A DNA stretch of 64,000 bases from Candidatus Segatella violae (GTDB lineage Bacteria > Bacteroidota > Bacteroidia > Bacteroidales > Bacteroidaceae). Below are positions 16,280 to 26,200 of this stretch, one piece after another (position 1 is the stretch's first letter; the number at the start of each line of letters is the position of its first letter). The translations under genes were made by a program, and so were the position numbers. Location of the stretch: assembly GCA_002440225.1 (NCBI GenBank), contig DJSH01000052.1, positions 1 to 64,000 of the forward strand, read 5' to 3'. The notes below the pieces were generated by a model. It searched no databases and had not been told where the DNA came from. It saw only the letters and a list, made by a program, of their open reading frames with translations.

Positions 16280-17410
16280 TTAGTGGAGCGGTGCATCTTC
16301 CGAAGGCTTGCCTGGAAGCACTCTAAGATGATAGCGATTGCCATCATATTCCACACGCATGATGTTGTTTCGGTCAACCTTCATCTTGATATCCGATGTT
16401 TTCAAGTGTTCAGCCAGGGCAAGGGCCACATGCCCCATTGTACGACGCAAATTCAACTCGATACAATCCACTACCCCATATCCCATTTTTGTGGCTTCGG
16501 AAAATTGAGAGTTTTCATCCCTGCTGCATATCATCATATCTACTCCAAGAGGACCGCTATAGATGTCCTTCAGCACTGGTTCCAACACGTCGATGATACG
16601 TTGGCGGATGTTTTCAAGTTGTAATCTGTCTATGAAGCTTGCCAACATCTCAATCTTGTCTTCCTCAGACGCCAAGACGTTGCCTGAATAGGCGTTCTTG
16701 ATGGTGTCGAAGAGAGAGAGGCCACGATAAACCATCTTGCCGTCACGCATTTCAAACTCCATACCGAAATCTTTCACCTTATTATAATAGGGTTCCACAG
16801 TTACACCGCCCTGGCGGAAGATAATGTTACCCATCCAACGTTCAAATGTAGGATAGCCACCTCCGGTACGGAAATCTTCGGCAGAAACATATTTCACTCC
16901 CCTGCCACTACTGCTCCAAGGAGCCTTGATGACGACGTTGCCCCAACTACGGATGAGATCTTTTACATGAGCCAACTCTGTAACATATTCCACACCACGT
17001 TGCAGGTGCTTGGCAGTCCATTCACGACTACTAAGCTCGCGCATCTTATTTAATATACCATCCGTAGGCAACATGATCTCAGCTACGCCAAGACGTTCTA
17101 GTTCTCCTTTCAAACTGAAATCCCATCCCCAAGGATGTACCGAATCGAGAAATTGAGTGTCGAGTAAATGTTGTAGTTGGATCTTGGTGATGAACTCCAC
17201 CTTGTCGGCGAGTTTAAAACCTAAATGGCGCACCTTGTCATATGCGTTGTCGATGTCATCAACAAGCACTAAATCGCCCTCTTCTGCCCAAAGCGCAGGT
17301 ATGAAGGCTAAATCACTCCTGAGCTGTCGTCCTGCATGAGGAGCTGTAAACTGTCGTAAGTTTGAGGCCAAAGCCAAATCGTGTTCCGGATTGAAGATAT
17401 GTAGTTTCAT
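16280..17410 (-). CDS. Orphan ATP-grasp-like protein
   Basis: I do not recognise a characterised family. I chose the ATG at 17410 (MKLHIFNPEHDLALASN) rather than an upstream one at 17473 because the promoter -7 box lies between them. Of 376 residues, about 150-330 show ATP-grasp features: VVIKAPWSSSGRGVKY (glycine-rich ATP loop), VEPYYNKVKDFGMEFEM, and a metal-site-like VDCIELNLRRTMGHVAL. Such folds usually join a carboxylate to an amine or thiol using ATP, but the substrate is unknown and no partner gene is adjacent. The N-terminal HIFNPEHDLALA block is strongly patterned and may be a family signature. Confidence 0.75.
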   Translation of the reverse strand: MKLHIFNPEHDLALASNLRQFTAPHAGRQLRSDLAFIPALWAEEGDLVLVDDIDNAYDKVRHLGFKLADKVEFITKIQLQHLLDTQFLDSVHPWGWDFSLKGELERLGVAEIMLPTDGILNKMRELSSREWTAKHLQRGVEYVTELAHVKDLIRSWGNVVIKAPWSSSGRGVKYVSAEDFRTGGGYPTFERWMGNIIFRQGGVTVEPYYNKVKDFGMEFEMRDGKMVYRGLSLFDTIKNAYSGNVLASEEDKIEMLASFIDRLQLENIRQRIIDVLEPVLKDIYSGPLGVDMMICSRDENSQFSEATKMGYGVVDCIELNLRRTMGHVALALAEHLKTSDIKMKVDRNNIMRVEYDGNRYHLRVLPGKPSEDAPLH

Positions 17411-17414
17411 GCTG

Positions 17415-17422
17415 CAAAGATA
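17415..17422 (-). promoter_or_regulatory. -7 promoter box almost abutting the ATP-grasp start
   Basis: Minus-strand TATCTTTG then C ends four bases before the ATG at 17410, so the transcript would be leaderless or nearly so. Confidence 0.55.
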
Positions 17423-17515
17423 TAAAGAAAAAGTGAGAAAAATCGCATAAAATGGCAAGTTTTGCTTAGACAAGTGCTAAATAATGAAAAAAAAGTTACT
17501 TTTTGCTATCTAGAG

Positions 17516-17546
17516 TTTGCAAATTAGAAATATTTAATTACCTTTG
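17516..17546 (+). promoter_or_regulatory. -33/-7 promoter of the AAA ATPase gene
   Basis: TTTG at 17516-17519 and TACCTTTG at 17539-17546 are separated by 19 bases, the spacing expected of a Bacteroidetes primary-sigma promoter. The ATG is at 17583. Confidence 0.75.
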
Positions 17547-17582
17547 CACTAGAAAAAACAAATAAGAAACAAACGACAACTC

Positions 17583-18773
17583 ATGGAAGAAGCATTCTTC
17601 AGAACACATACATACCTCGTAGAGCATACGAACGCCCCAGTAAGACGCACATTAATGGACGAAATAGACTGGAGCGATCGCATGATAGGTATCAAGGGGA
17701 CTAGAGGCGTAGGGAAGTCTACCTTTCTCCTCCAATATGCAAAGGAGCATTTTGGTCCGACCGACTGTAAATGTTTGTATGTGAATATGAACAACTTCTA
17801 TTTCCAGAGCCGAGGCATCGCGGATTTCGCAGGCGACTTTGTGCGCCAAGGTGGAAGGACACTACTGATCGACCAAGTTTTCAAGCAGCCCGACTGGAGC
17901 AAGGAGTTACGTAAGTGTTACGACATGTATCCAGAGCTCAAAATTGTATTTACGGGTTCAAGCGTGATGCGACTCAAGGAAGAAAATCCTGAGCTCAATG
18001 GCATCGTAAAGAGTTACAACTTGAGGGGGTTCTCATTTAGGGAGTTCGTAAACCTTCAGACAGGCAACGATTTCCCTCCCTACACTCTTGACGAGATATT
18101 GCACAACCACGAACACATCATCAAGCAAATACTGCCCAAGGTGAGCCCGATGAAGTATTTTCAGGATTATTTGCACCACGGGTTCTATCCGTTCTTTCTG
18201 GAGCATCGTAATTTCACGGAGAATCTACTAAAGACAATGAATATGATGACAGAGGTGGACATCCTCCTCATCAAGCAGATAGAACTCAAGTATCTCACCA
18301 AGATCAAGCGTCTTTTCTACCAGCTGGCTGTGGAGGGAGCAAAAGCTCCCAACGTGAGCCAGCTAGCCGAGAGCATTAACACCAGCCGAGCCACCGTGAT
18401 GAATTATATCAAGTATCTCGCAGACGCACGACTCATCAACATGATTTATCCGGAGGGACAGGAGTTCCCGAAGAAACCATCCAAGGTGATGATGCACAAC
18501 TCGAACCTGATGTACGCTATCTATCCGATACAGATAGACAAGCAGGAAGTGATGGAGACCTTCTTCGTCAATTCTTTGTGGAAAGACCACAAGGTCAACC
18601 AGACGGGCAAGGACCATTACTACATCGTAGACGGGAAGAAGAGATTCCGCATCTGCGACGCCAAGTCTACAGCTAAGATGCGCAACAATCCCGATGTCAT
18701 CTACGCCCGATACAACACGGAGGTGGGCAAGGACAACCGGATACCGCTGTGGTTGCTCGGGTTTCTCTATTAG
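17583..18773 (+). CDS. AAA family ATPase with DUF4143-like C-terminal part
   Basis: A stand-alone ATPase of a type common in Bacteroidales, of unknown function. Walker A is GTRGVGKS (residues 38-45). The Walker B position reads LLIDQV, with Asp97 followed by Gln98 where Glu is usual. Sensor-like VFTGSS follows. Residues about 240-290 look like a winged helix (LAVEGAKAPNVSQLAESINTSRATV), and the C-terminus (KKRFRICDAKSTAKM, to LLGFLY) resembles a nuclease-like DUF4143 region. It stands alone with its own promoter between a divergent ATP-grasp gene and nifJ. Confidence 0.85.
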   Translation: MEEAFFRTHTYLVEHTNAPVRRTLMDEIDWSDRMIGIKGTRGVGKSTFLLQYAKEHFGPTDCKCLYVNMNNFYFQSRGIADFAGDFVRQGGRTLLIDQVFKQPDWSKELRKCYDMYPELKIVFTGSSVMRLKEENPELNGIVKSYNLRGFSFREFVNLQTGNDFPPYTLDEILHNHEHIIKQILPKVSPMKYFQDYLHHGFYPFFLEHRNFTENLLKTMNMMTEVDILLIKQIELKYLTKIKRLFYQLAVEGAKAPNVSQLAESINTSRATVMNYIKYLADARLINMIYPEGQEFPKKPSKVMMHNSNLMYAIYPIQIDKQEVMETFFVNSLWKDHKVNQTGKDHYYIVDGKKRFRICDAKSTAKMRNNPDVIYARYNTEVGKDNRIPLWLLGFLY

Positions 18774-18940
18774 TTGAGGCTGTGGGCTGTTTGATGTCGG
18801 GAGCTCTGCTAAGATGACAGGGTTCCATTATGAGTATGAGTTGTGAGCTCAAAACTTACGAGCTGCGGCTTCACTAGTAAGAAAAATTTAAAAAACAAAG
18901 AATAATACAAAACATTTTTAATATTTTATCTAAAAGTAAA

Positions 18941-21900
18941 ATGGCTAAAGAAAAAAAATTTATCACTTGTGATGGTAACACAGCTGCCGCTCACGTAAGC
19001 TATATGTTTACTGAGGTTGCTGCCATTTACCCTATCACTCCATCATCACCAATGGCGGAGCATGTAGATGAATGGGCCGCTAAGGGTCGTAAGAACCTCT
19101 TCGGTCAGAAAGTTTCTATCCAGGAAATGGAGTCTGAGGGCGGTGCAGCAGGTGCTGTTCACGGTTCTCTCCAGGCAGGTGCCTTGACTTCAACTTACAC
19201 TGCTTCACAGGGTTTGTTGTTGATGATTCCTAACATGTACAAGATCGCTGGTGAGTTGCTCCCTTGCGTGTTCAACGTATCAGCTCGTACATTGGCCTCT
19301 CACTCTCTCTGTATCTTCGGTGACCACCAGGATGTAATGGCTTGCCGCCAGACAGGTTTCGCTATGTTCTGCTCTGGTTCTGTTCAGGAGGTTATGGACC
19401 TCTCTGCAGTTCCTCACTTGGCTACCTTGGAGACAGAGGTTCCTTTCATTAACTTCTTCGATGGTTTCCGTACCTCTCACGAGTACCACAAGATCGAGGA
19501 GATGGATATGGAAGATATCCGTCCTTTGGTTAACCCAGATTACATCAAGCGTTTCCGCGACCGTGCTTTGACTCCAGAGCGCCCTGTGACTCGTGGTACT
19601 GCTGAGAACCCAGAGACATTCTTCACACACCGTGAGGCTTGCAACGAATACTACGATAAGATTCCTGAGGTAGTAGAGAAGTACTGCCAGGAGATGACTA
19701 AGATCACCGGTCGTGAGTATCACCTCTTCAACTATTATGGTGCTGAGGATGCTGAGAACATCATCATCTTGATGGGTTCTGCCACAGAGCCAGCTCGTGA
19801 GGCTATCGACTACCTCAACAAGCAGGGCAAGAAGGTTGGTATGGTTGCCGTACACCTCTTCCGTCCATTCTCTGTTGACTTCTTGAAGAAGACTATCCCA
19901 GCTACTGTAAAACGTATCGCTGTTCTCGACCGTACCAAGGAGCCAGGTGCAGAGGGTGAGCCTTTGTATCTCGACGTGAAGTCTGCTCTCTATGACGATG
20001 AGCGCAAGCCATTGATCGTAGGTGGTCGTTATGGTCTCGGTTCTTCTGATACAACTCCAGCCAAGATCGTTGCTGTATTCAAGAACCTCGAGTTGCCACA
20101 GCCTAAGAACCACTTCACTGTTGGTATCGTAGATGACGTTACATTCACATCTCTCCCAGAAGAGGAGGAGATTCCAATGGGTGGCGATGACTTGTTCGAG
20201 GCTAAGTTCTATGGTTTGGGTGCTGACGGTACCGTTGGTGCTAACAAGAACTCTGTTCAGATTATCGGTAACAATACTAACAAGTATTGCCAGGCATACT
20301 TCTCTTACGACTCTAAGAAGTCTGGTGGTTTCACCTGCTCTCACTTGCGTTTCGGCGACAGCCCTATCCACAGCGCATACCAGGTAAATACTCCTAACTT
20401 CGTAGCTTGCCACGTACAGGCATACCTCCATATGTATGATGTAACTCGTGGTCTTCGTAAGAACGGTACCTTCTTGTTGAACACTATCTTCGACGGCGAG
20501 GAACTCGTAAACTTCATCCCTAACAAGGTAAAGCGTTACTTCGCTCAGAACAACATCAAGGTATATTATATCAACGCTACTAAGATTGCCCAGGAGATTG
20601 GCCTAGGTAACCGTACCAACACGATCCTCCAGTCTGCATTCTTCCGCATCACAGAGGTTATTCCTTTGGATCTCGCCGTAGAGCAGATGAAGGCATTCAT
20701 CGTGAAGTCTTACTCTAAGAAGGGTCAGGATGTCGTTGACAAGAACTTCGCAGCCGTTGACCGCGGTGGTGAATACAAGGAGTTGACAGTAGATTCAGCT
20801 TGGGCTAACCTCGCTGATGACGAACAGAAGGAAGACAATGCTCCAGCATTCGTTAAGGAGTTGGTTCGTCCTATCAACGGTCAGGCAGGTGACCTCTTGA
20901 AGGTATCCGACTTCGTTAAGCACAACACTGTAGATGGTACATGGGAGAACGGTACAGCAGCATTCGAGAAGCGTGGTGTTGAGGCATTCGTTCCAGTATG
21001 GAATGTTGAAAACTGTATCCAGTGTAACAAGTGTTCATTCGTTTGTCCTCACGCAGCTATCCGTCCATTCGTATTGACCGACGAGGAGTTGGCTGGCATC
21101 GATGGTCTCGCTACTCAGGATGTGAAGGCACCTAAGGCTTTGGCTGGCATGCACTTCCGCATCGAGATTTCTGTACTTGACTGTCTTGGTTGTGGTAACT
21201 GTGCTGACGTCTGCCCAGGCAAGAAGGGTGAGAAGGCATTGACCATGGTTCCATTCAACGTTGACGCTGAGAATATGGTTAAGGAAGCAGCTAACTGGGA
21301 GTACCTCGTACACAAGGTAGCTTCTAAGCAGGATCTCGTTGACATCAAGCAGAGCCCTAAGAACTCTCAGTTCGCTCAGCCATTGTTCGAGTTCTCTGGT
21401 GCTTGCTCTGGTTGTGGTGAGACTCCATATGTTAAGTTGATTTCTCAGCTCTTCGGTGATCGTCAGATGATAGCTAACGCTACAGGTTGTTCTTCTATCT
21501 ACTCAGCTTCTATCCCATCTACTCCATATACAAAGAACGCCAAGGGTCAGGGTCCTGCATTCGACAACTCTTTGTTCGAGGACTTCTGCGAGTTCGGTCT
21601 CGGTATGGTATTGGGTAACAAGAAGATGAAGGAGCGCATCTGCCACTTGCTCGAAGAGGCTAAGGCTCAGGAGGGTACTCCAGCTGAGTTCGTAGCTGCC
21701 GCTGACAAGTGGATTGCCAACAAGGATGATTCAGAGGGTTCTAAGGAAGCTGCTGCCGAGTTGAAGCCATTGATCGCTGCTGGCGCTGAGAAGGGTTGTC
21801 CTATCTGTCAGGAGTTGAAGACTTTGGATCACTACCTCGTTAAGCGTTCACAGTGGATCATCGGTGGTGATGGTGCTTCTTACGATATTGGTTACGGTGG

Positions 21901-22519
21901 TCTCGACCACGTATTGGCTTCTGGTGAGGATGTAAACATCTTGGTACTCGATACTGAGGTTTACTCTAACACTGGTGGTCAGTCTTCTAAGTCAACTCCA
22001 CTTGGTGCCATCGCACAGTTCGCTGCACAGGGTAAGCGTATCCGCAAGAAGGATCTCGGTTTGATGCAGACAACATATGGTTACATCTACGTAGCTCAGG
22101 TTGCTATGGGAGCAGACAATGCACAGACATTGAAGGCTATCCGCGAGGCTGAGGCTTATCACGGACCATCACTCATCATCGCTTACGCACCATGTATCAA
22201 CCACGGTTTGAAGCGTAAGGGCGGCATGGGTCGTTCACAGCACGAGGAAGAGTTGGCTGTTGAGTGCGGTTACTGGCACTTGTGGCGTTACAACCCAGAG
22301 TTGGCAGAGCAGGGCAAGAACCCATTCTCACTCGACTCTAAGGCTCCTAACTGGGATAATTTCCGCGACTTCTTGCTTGGTGAGGTTCGTTACCTCTCTG
22401 TACAAAAGGCATTTCCTAAGGAGGCTGACGAGCTCTTCTCTCAGGCAGAGAAGATGGCTAAGCTCCGTTACCAGACTTACGTTCGTAAGAGCCAGGAAGA
22501 CTGGAGCGAACAGATCTAA
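18941..22519 (+). CDS. nifJ: Pyruvate:ferredoxin (flavodoxin) oxidoreductase
   Basis: It oxidises pyruvate to acetyl-CoA and CO2 and reduces ferredoxin, a central step of anaerobic metabolism. The 1192-residue chain is the full fused form: the N-terminal pyrimidine-binding domain (YPITPSSPMAEHVDEWA), the gamma domain, two 4Fe-4S motifs (CIQCNKCSFVC and CLGCGNCADVC, about 687-755), proximal cluster cysteines (GACSGCGETPYVK), and the thiamine-diphosphate site (GGDGASYDIGYGG to DTEVYSNTGGQSS). Codon choice differs from neighbouring genes: GGT, GCT, GTT and TTG are frequent, consistent with very high expression. No clear -7 box lies in the 167-base upstream spacer. A strong terminator follows. 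Confidence 0.98.
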   Translation: MAKEKKFITCDGNTAAAHVSYMFTEVAAIYPITPSSPMAEHVDEWAAKGRKNLFGQKVSIQEMESEGGAAGAVHGSLQAGALTSTYTASQGLLLMIPNMYKIAGELLPCVFNVSARTLASHSLCIFGDHQDVMACRQTGFAMFCSGSVQEVMDLSAVPHLATLETEVPFINFFDGFRTSHEYHKIEEMDMEDIRPLVNPDYIKRFRDRALTPERPVTRGTAENPETFFTHREACNEYYDKIPEVVEKYCQEMTKITGREYHLFNYYGAEDAENIIILMGSATEPAREAIDYLNKQGKKVGMVAVHLFRPFSVDFLKKTIPATVKRIAVLDRTKEPGAEGEPLYLDVKSALYDDERKPLIVGGRYGLGSSDTTPAKIVAVFKNLELPQPKNHFTVGIVDDVTFTSLPEEEEIPMGGDDLFEAKFYGLGADGTVGANKNSVQIIGNNTNKYCQAYFSYDSKKSGGFTCSHLRFGDSPIHSAYQVNTPNFVACHVQAYLHMYDVTRGLRKNGTFLLNTIFDGEELVNFIPNKVKRYFAQNNIKVYYINATKIAQEIGLGNRTNTILQSAFFRITEVIPLDLAVEQMKAFIVKSYSKKGQDVVDKNFAAVDRGGEYKELTVDSAWANLADDEQKEDNAPAFVKELVRPINGQAGDLLKVSDFVKHNTVDGTWENGTAAFEKRGVEAFVPVWNVENCIQCNKCSFVCPHAAIRPFVLTDEELAGIDGLATQDVKAPKALAGMHFRIEISVLDCLGCGNCADVCPGKKGEKALTMVPFNVDAENMVKEAANWEYLVHKVASKQDLVDIKQSPKNSQFAQPLFEFSGACSGCGETPYVKLISQLFGDRQMIANATGCSSIYSASIPSTPYTKNAKGQGPAFDNSLFEDFCEFGLGMVLGNKKMKERICHLLEEAKAQEGTPAEFVAAADKWIANKDDSEGSKEAAAELKPLIAAGAEKGCPICQELKTLDHYLVKRSQWIIGGDGASYDIGYGGLDHVLASGEDVNILVLDTEVYSNTGGQSSKSTPLGAIAQFAAQGKRIRKKDLGLMQTTYGYIYVAQVAMGADNAQTLKAIREAEAYHGPSLIIAYAPCINHGLKRKGGMGRSQHEEELAVECGYWHLWRYNPELAEQGKNPFSLDSKAPNWDNFRDFLLGEVRYLSVQKAFPKEADELFSQAEKMAKLRYQTYVRKSQEDWSEQI

Positions 22520-22563
22520 TCTTTTGAACAGATTCTAAAAGTACAACATTTGAGTTTTAAATT

Positions 22564-22600
22564 AGCCTCTGGCTGCAGTAATGCAGTTAGGGGCTTTTTT
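22564..22600 (+). terminator. Rho-independent terminator of nifJ
   Basis: A 14-base-pair stem (AGCCTCTGGCTGCA with TGCAGTTAGGGGCT, some G-U pairs), loop GTAA, then TTTTTT. It starts 45 bases after the nifJ stop codon. Confidence 0.9.
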
Positions 22601-22659
22601 GTTTCTCGTTATCATTTATGCGGTTTTTCTTATATTCTTATCGTTTTTATCACCATTTG

Positions 22660-22691
22660 TTTGTCTAAGTCATAAAAAAATCGTACCTTTG
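22660..22691 (+). promoter_or_regulatory. -33/-7 promoter of the 22713 gene
   Basis: TTTG at 22660-22663 and TACCTTTG at 22684-22691, 20 bases apart. This places the start codon at 22713 rather than at an earlier ATG in the same frame. Confidence 0.7.
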
Positions 22692-22712
22692 CATTACAAA
22701 GAGCAAATAAAT

Positions 22713-23255
22713 ATGAATACAAACGACAAAGTGACACCCGAAGAGATCTTTCACGATGATCTCTACAACTACTTGACAAGTATCGATCGCATCGACAAAC
22801 ACCTGCCCGAAGCACCAGACTTGGAACAACTATGGCCAAAGATAGGAGAAAGCTATCTACCCGATGCCATGCGAGAGTTTGGCAAATATCCTACTTGTTC
22901 GCTTGGCTGGATTATGTATGTAGGTATGGCCATGGCGAAATACTGGGAAGAAGACTGGGAACTCTACAGCAAGGTAGACGATTTATATAAGTACCTGCGA
23001 GACCGCATCGACTTCGACCACATGGATGACTATATCAGCCAAAAGGTGCTATTACTCGAAGGGGAGGAACATAAACAGCTCACCGACCTCGTTGTAGAAT
23101 GCGCCTCACGCACCTACAACAAACTTTTGCACATGGGGTTGCAGCCTGGCACAGAAGAAGCTTTTCGTGGGTTCATAGCAGCCCTCCATCAGATTTATCT
23201 CATGGGCATCGCCATCCAACTCAAAGCCATGGGCTATCACATGACCAAGCTTTAA
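22713..23255 (+). CDS. Conserved protein of unknown function, 180 residues
   Basis: I do not recognise the family. I chose the ATG at 22713 (MNTNDKVTPEEIFHDDL) because the promoter -7 box ends 22 bases before it. The protein is acidic, soluble and predicted helical, with no signal peptide or membrane segment. A conserved-looking core is FGKYPTCSLGWIMYVGMAMAKYW spread across about residues 60-85, and the C-terminal half (EAFRGFIAALHQIYLMGIAIQL) is amphipathic. It has its own promoter; the next gene, a secreted protease, follows after 34 bases and may share the transcript. Confidence 0.7.
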   Translation: MNTNDKVTPEEIFHDDLYNYLTSIDRIDKHLPEAPDLEQLWPKIGESYLPDAMREFGKYPTCSLGWIMYVGMAMAKYWEEDWELYSKVDDLYKYLRDRIDFDHMDDYISQKVLLLEGEEHKQLTDLVVECASRTYNKLLHMGLQPGTEEAFRGFIAALHQIYLMGIAIQLKAMGYHMTKL

Positions 23256-23289
23256 TCACATCACTCTGTAATCAAAACAAAAAGAAAAT

Positions 23290-26200
23290 ATGAGAAAATT
23301 TATTCTTTCTGTTGTGCTCTTCTCGGCTTCACTTGTCGCTAGCGCACAGCAACATCCTCTGTGGATGCGTTATCCAGCCATCTCTCCCGACGGCACCACG
23401 ATAGCCTTTGCCTACAAGGGCGACATCTACAGTGTACCTGTAGGCGGTGGAGAGGCTCGTCAGCTAACCACCAACGCAGCTTTCGACTCTCATCCCGTAT
23501 GGAGTCCCGACAGCAAGAAGATTGCTTTTGCCTCCGACCGTGAGGGCAGCATCGACGTTTTCGTCATCGATGCCAAGGGTGGTACCCCAACCCGTCTCAC
23601 GACCAACAGCGGCACCGAAACGCCTATCGTATTTACCGACAACGACCACGTGCTGTTCTCATCCAGCCTGATGCCTACTGCCCAGAGCATCATCTTCGGC
23701 AGCGGTACTTTCCCGCAAATATACAAGGTGAGCACAAAGGGCGGTCGCCCTGAGCTATACTCCACCCTCACGATGGAAGACATCAGTATTGCCAATGACG
23801 GAACTGTGCTCTACCAAGACAAGAAGGGTTATGAGGATACATGGCGCAAGCATCATCACTCTCCTATCGCACGCGACATTTGGATGGAGAAAGATGGCAA
23901 ATTCACCAAGCAGACCACCTTCGCTGGTGAAGACCGCAACCCAATATGGGCATCCGACCAGCAGTCGTTCTTCTATCTGAGCGAGCAGGACGGCACGCTC
24001 AATATCTACCACCGAGGCATCAACGGCACTACTGACACACAGATTACCCATTACAAGGGCAACCCTGTGAGATCCCTCACAACCACCCAGAGCGACATGC
24101 TCTGCTATGGATATGATGGAGAGATTTACACCGTGAAACAGGGGGCTGTGCCACAGAAGGTCAATATATCCATCACGACCGATAACGATACCCCTAGCTT
24201 GGTGCGCAGCATCAAGACTTCGGGAGCTACAGAGATAGCTCTTTCGCCTGATGGCAAGGAGGTGGCGTTTATCATGCACGGCGATGTATACGTGACGAGC
24301 GTGGAATACAACACCACCAAGCGCATCACCGACACACCTGAACAGGAACGTGAGGTGAGCTTCTCACCAGACGGCAGAAGCCTCGTCTACTCTTCCGAGC
24401 GCAATGGCTGCTGGCAAATTTACCAAGCCAAGCTGAAGAACGCCACCGACAACAACTTTACTTACGCCAGTGACATCGAGGAAGAGCAAATCGTAGAAAC
24501 CGGCATCACCTCGCAGTATCCACAATTCTCGCCAGACGGCAAGGAAGTGGCTTTCTTCGAAGATCGCTCTACCCTGCGCATCGTCAACCTCAAATCGAAG
24601 GCGATTCGCACCGTGCTCGACGGTAAGTACGTCTACTCCTACAGCGATGGTGACATCTGGTTTGAATGGAGTCCTGACAGCAAGTGGTTGCTTTCCTGTT
24701 ACCTGGGTAATGGAGGATGGAACAACCAAGACATCGCCCTGGTGAAAGCCGATGGTAAGGAGGTACACAACCTTACCAACTCTGGGTATACCGATGGCAA
24801 TGGTAAATGGGTGCTCGACGGCAAGGCGATGCTTTTTGAGAGCGACCGTGCCGGCTATCGCAGCCATGGCTCCTGGGGAGCAGAGGACGATGCCTACCTT
24901 ATGTTCTTCGACCTTGATGCTTACAACCGCTACAACATGAGCAAGGAAGAGATAGAGGTTGCTGAGGCAAGCAAAGACGAGAAGGAGAAAATACAGGACG
25001 AAAAGGAAGAGGAGGCTCAGAAGAAAGCCGAAGAGAAACAGAAAAAGACAGGCAAGATAAAGGTGGAGAAAGTGAAGCCTCTCGAACTCGACATCGAGAA
25101 TTGCCGAGACCGCATCGTCCGTCTCACTGCCAACTCTTCGAGAATGGGTGATGCTGTGCTCAATAAAGAGGGCGACAAACTCTATTATCAAGCTGCATTC
25201 GAGGGAGGATTCGACCTTTGGAGCAGAGATTTAAAGAACGGATCTACTAAGTTGATACTCAAAGGAGTAGGTGGTGGAGGTTTTGTTGCCGACAAGGATG
25301 TTAAGAACCTCTACCTCTGCAATGGATGGAATATCAAAAAGGTGGATCTCGGCTCTCTCGCCACCAAGCCCGTAAACTTCGAGGCATCGTTCAACTATAA
25401 GCCTGCCGAGGAGCGACAGTATCTCTTTGACCACATCTGGCGACAGGTGAAAGATAAGTTCTACGACCCACAATTGCATCACGTAGACTGGGAAGGCTAT
25501 CGCAAGACCTACGAGAAATTTTTACCTTACATCAACAACAACTACGACTTCCAAGAGATGTTGAGCGAGATGTTGGGTGAGCTCAATGCCTCCCACACGG
25601 GTGCTCGTTTTCGTCCACAAACCCCTGTGTTGCAGACCGCAAACCTTGGCGTATTCCTCGACCCTACCTATCAGGGCGATGGCCTGAAGATACAAGAAGT
25701 CATCAAACGTGGTCCTTTTGCCCAAAAGAAGACCGATGTCACTGCTGGATGCATCATCGAGAGCATCGACGGCGAGACCATCAAGGCTGGTCAAGATTAT
25801 TTCCCTCTGCTCGACGGCAAGGCTGGCAAGAATGTACGTCTCGGCATCAAGACTGCCAAAGGCAAGAAGATGGACGTGACAGTGAAGGCTATCTCGCAGG
25901 CTGAGCTCACAGACCTGCTCTACAAACGATGGGTAGACCGCAACCGCCAGCTGGTGGACAGCCTCTCAGGTGGCAAGATAGCTTATGTACATGTAAGGGC
26001 GATGAACAGCGAGAGCTTCCGCACCGTGTATAGTGAACTCTTGAGCGACAAGAACCGCAATCGTGATGCCGTGATAGTAGACGAACGCCATAACGGCGGT
26101 GGTTGGTTACACGACGACCTCTGCACCTTGCTCAATGGCAAGCAATATCAGGAGTTTGTGCCACATGGCAAAGTGGTTGGTCGTGACCCATTCAACAAGT

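Noticed and set aside
18774..18940. Possible riboswitch or attenuator before nifJ
   Set aside because: The 167-base spacer has short GAGCTC-like repeats, but I could not draw a convincing conserved structure or terminator.
19280..20431. A 383-codon antisense open frame inside nifJ
   Set aside because: nifJ is certain here from its motifs. The antisense frame exists because of codon bias and has no family features.
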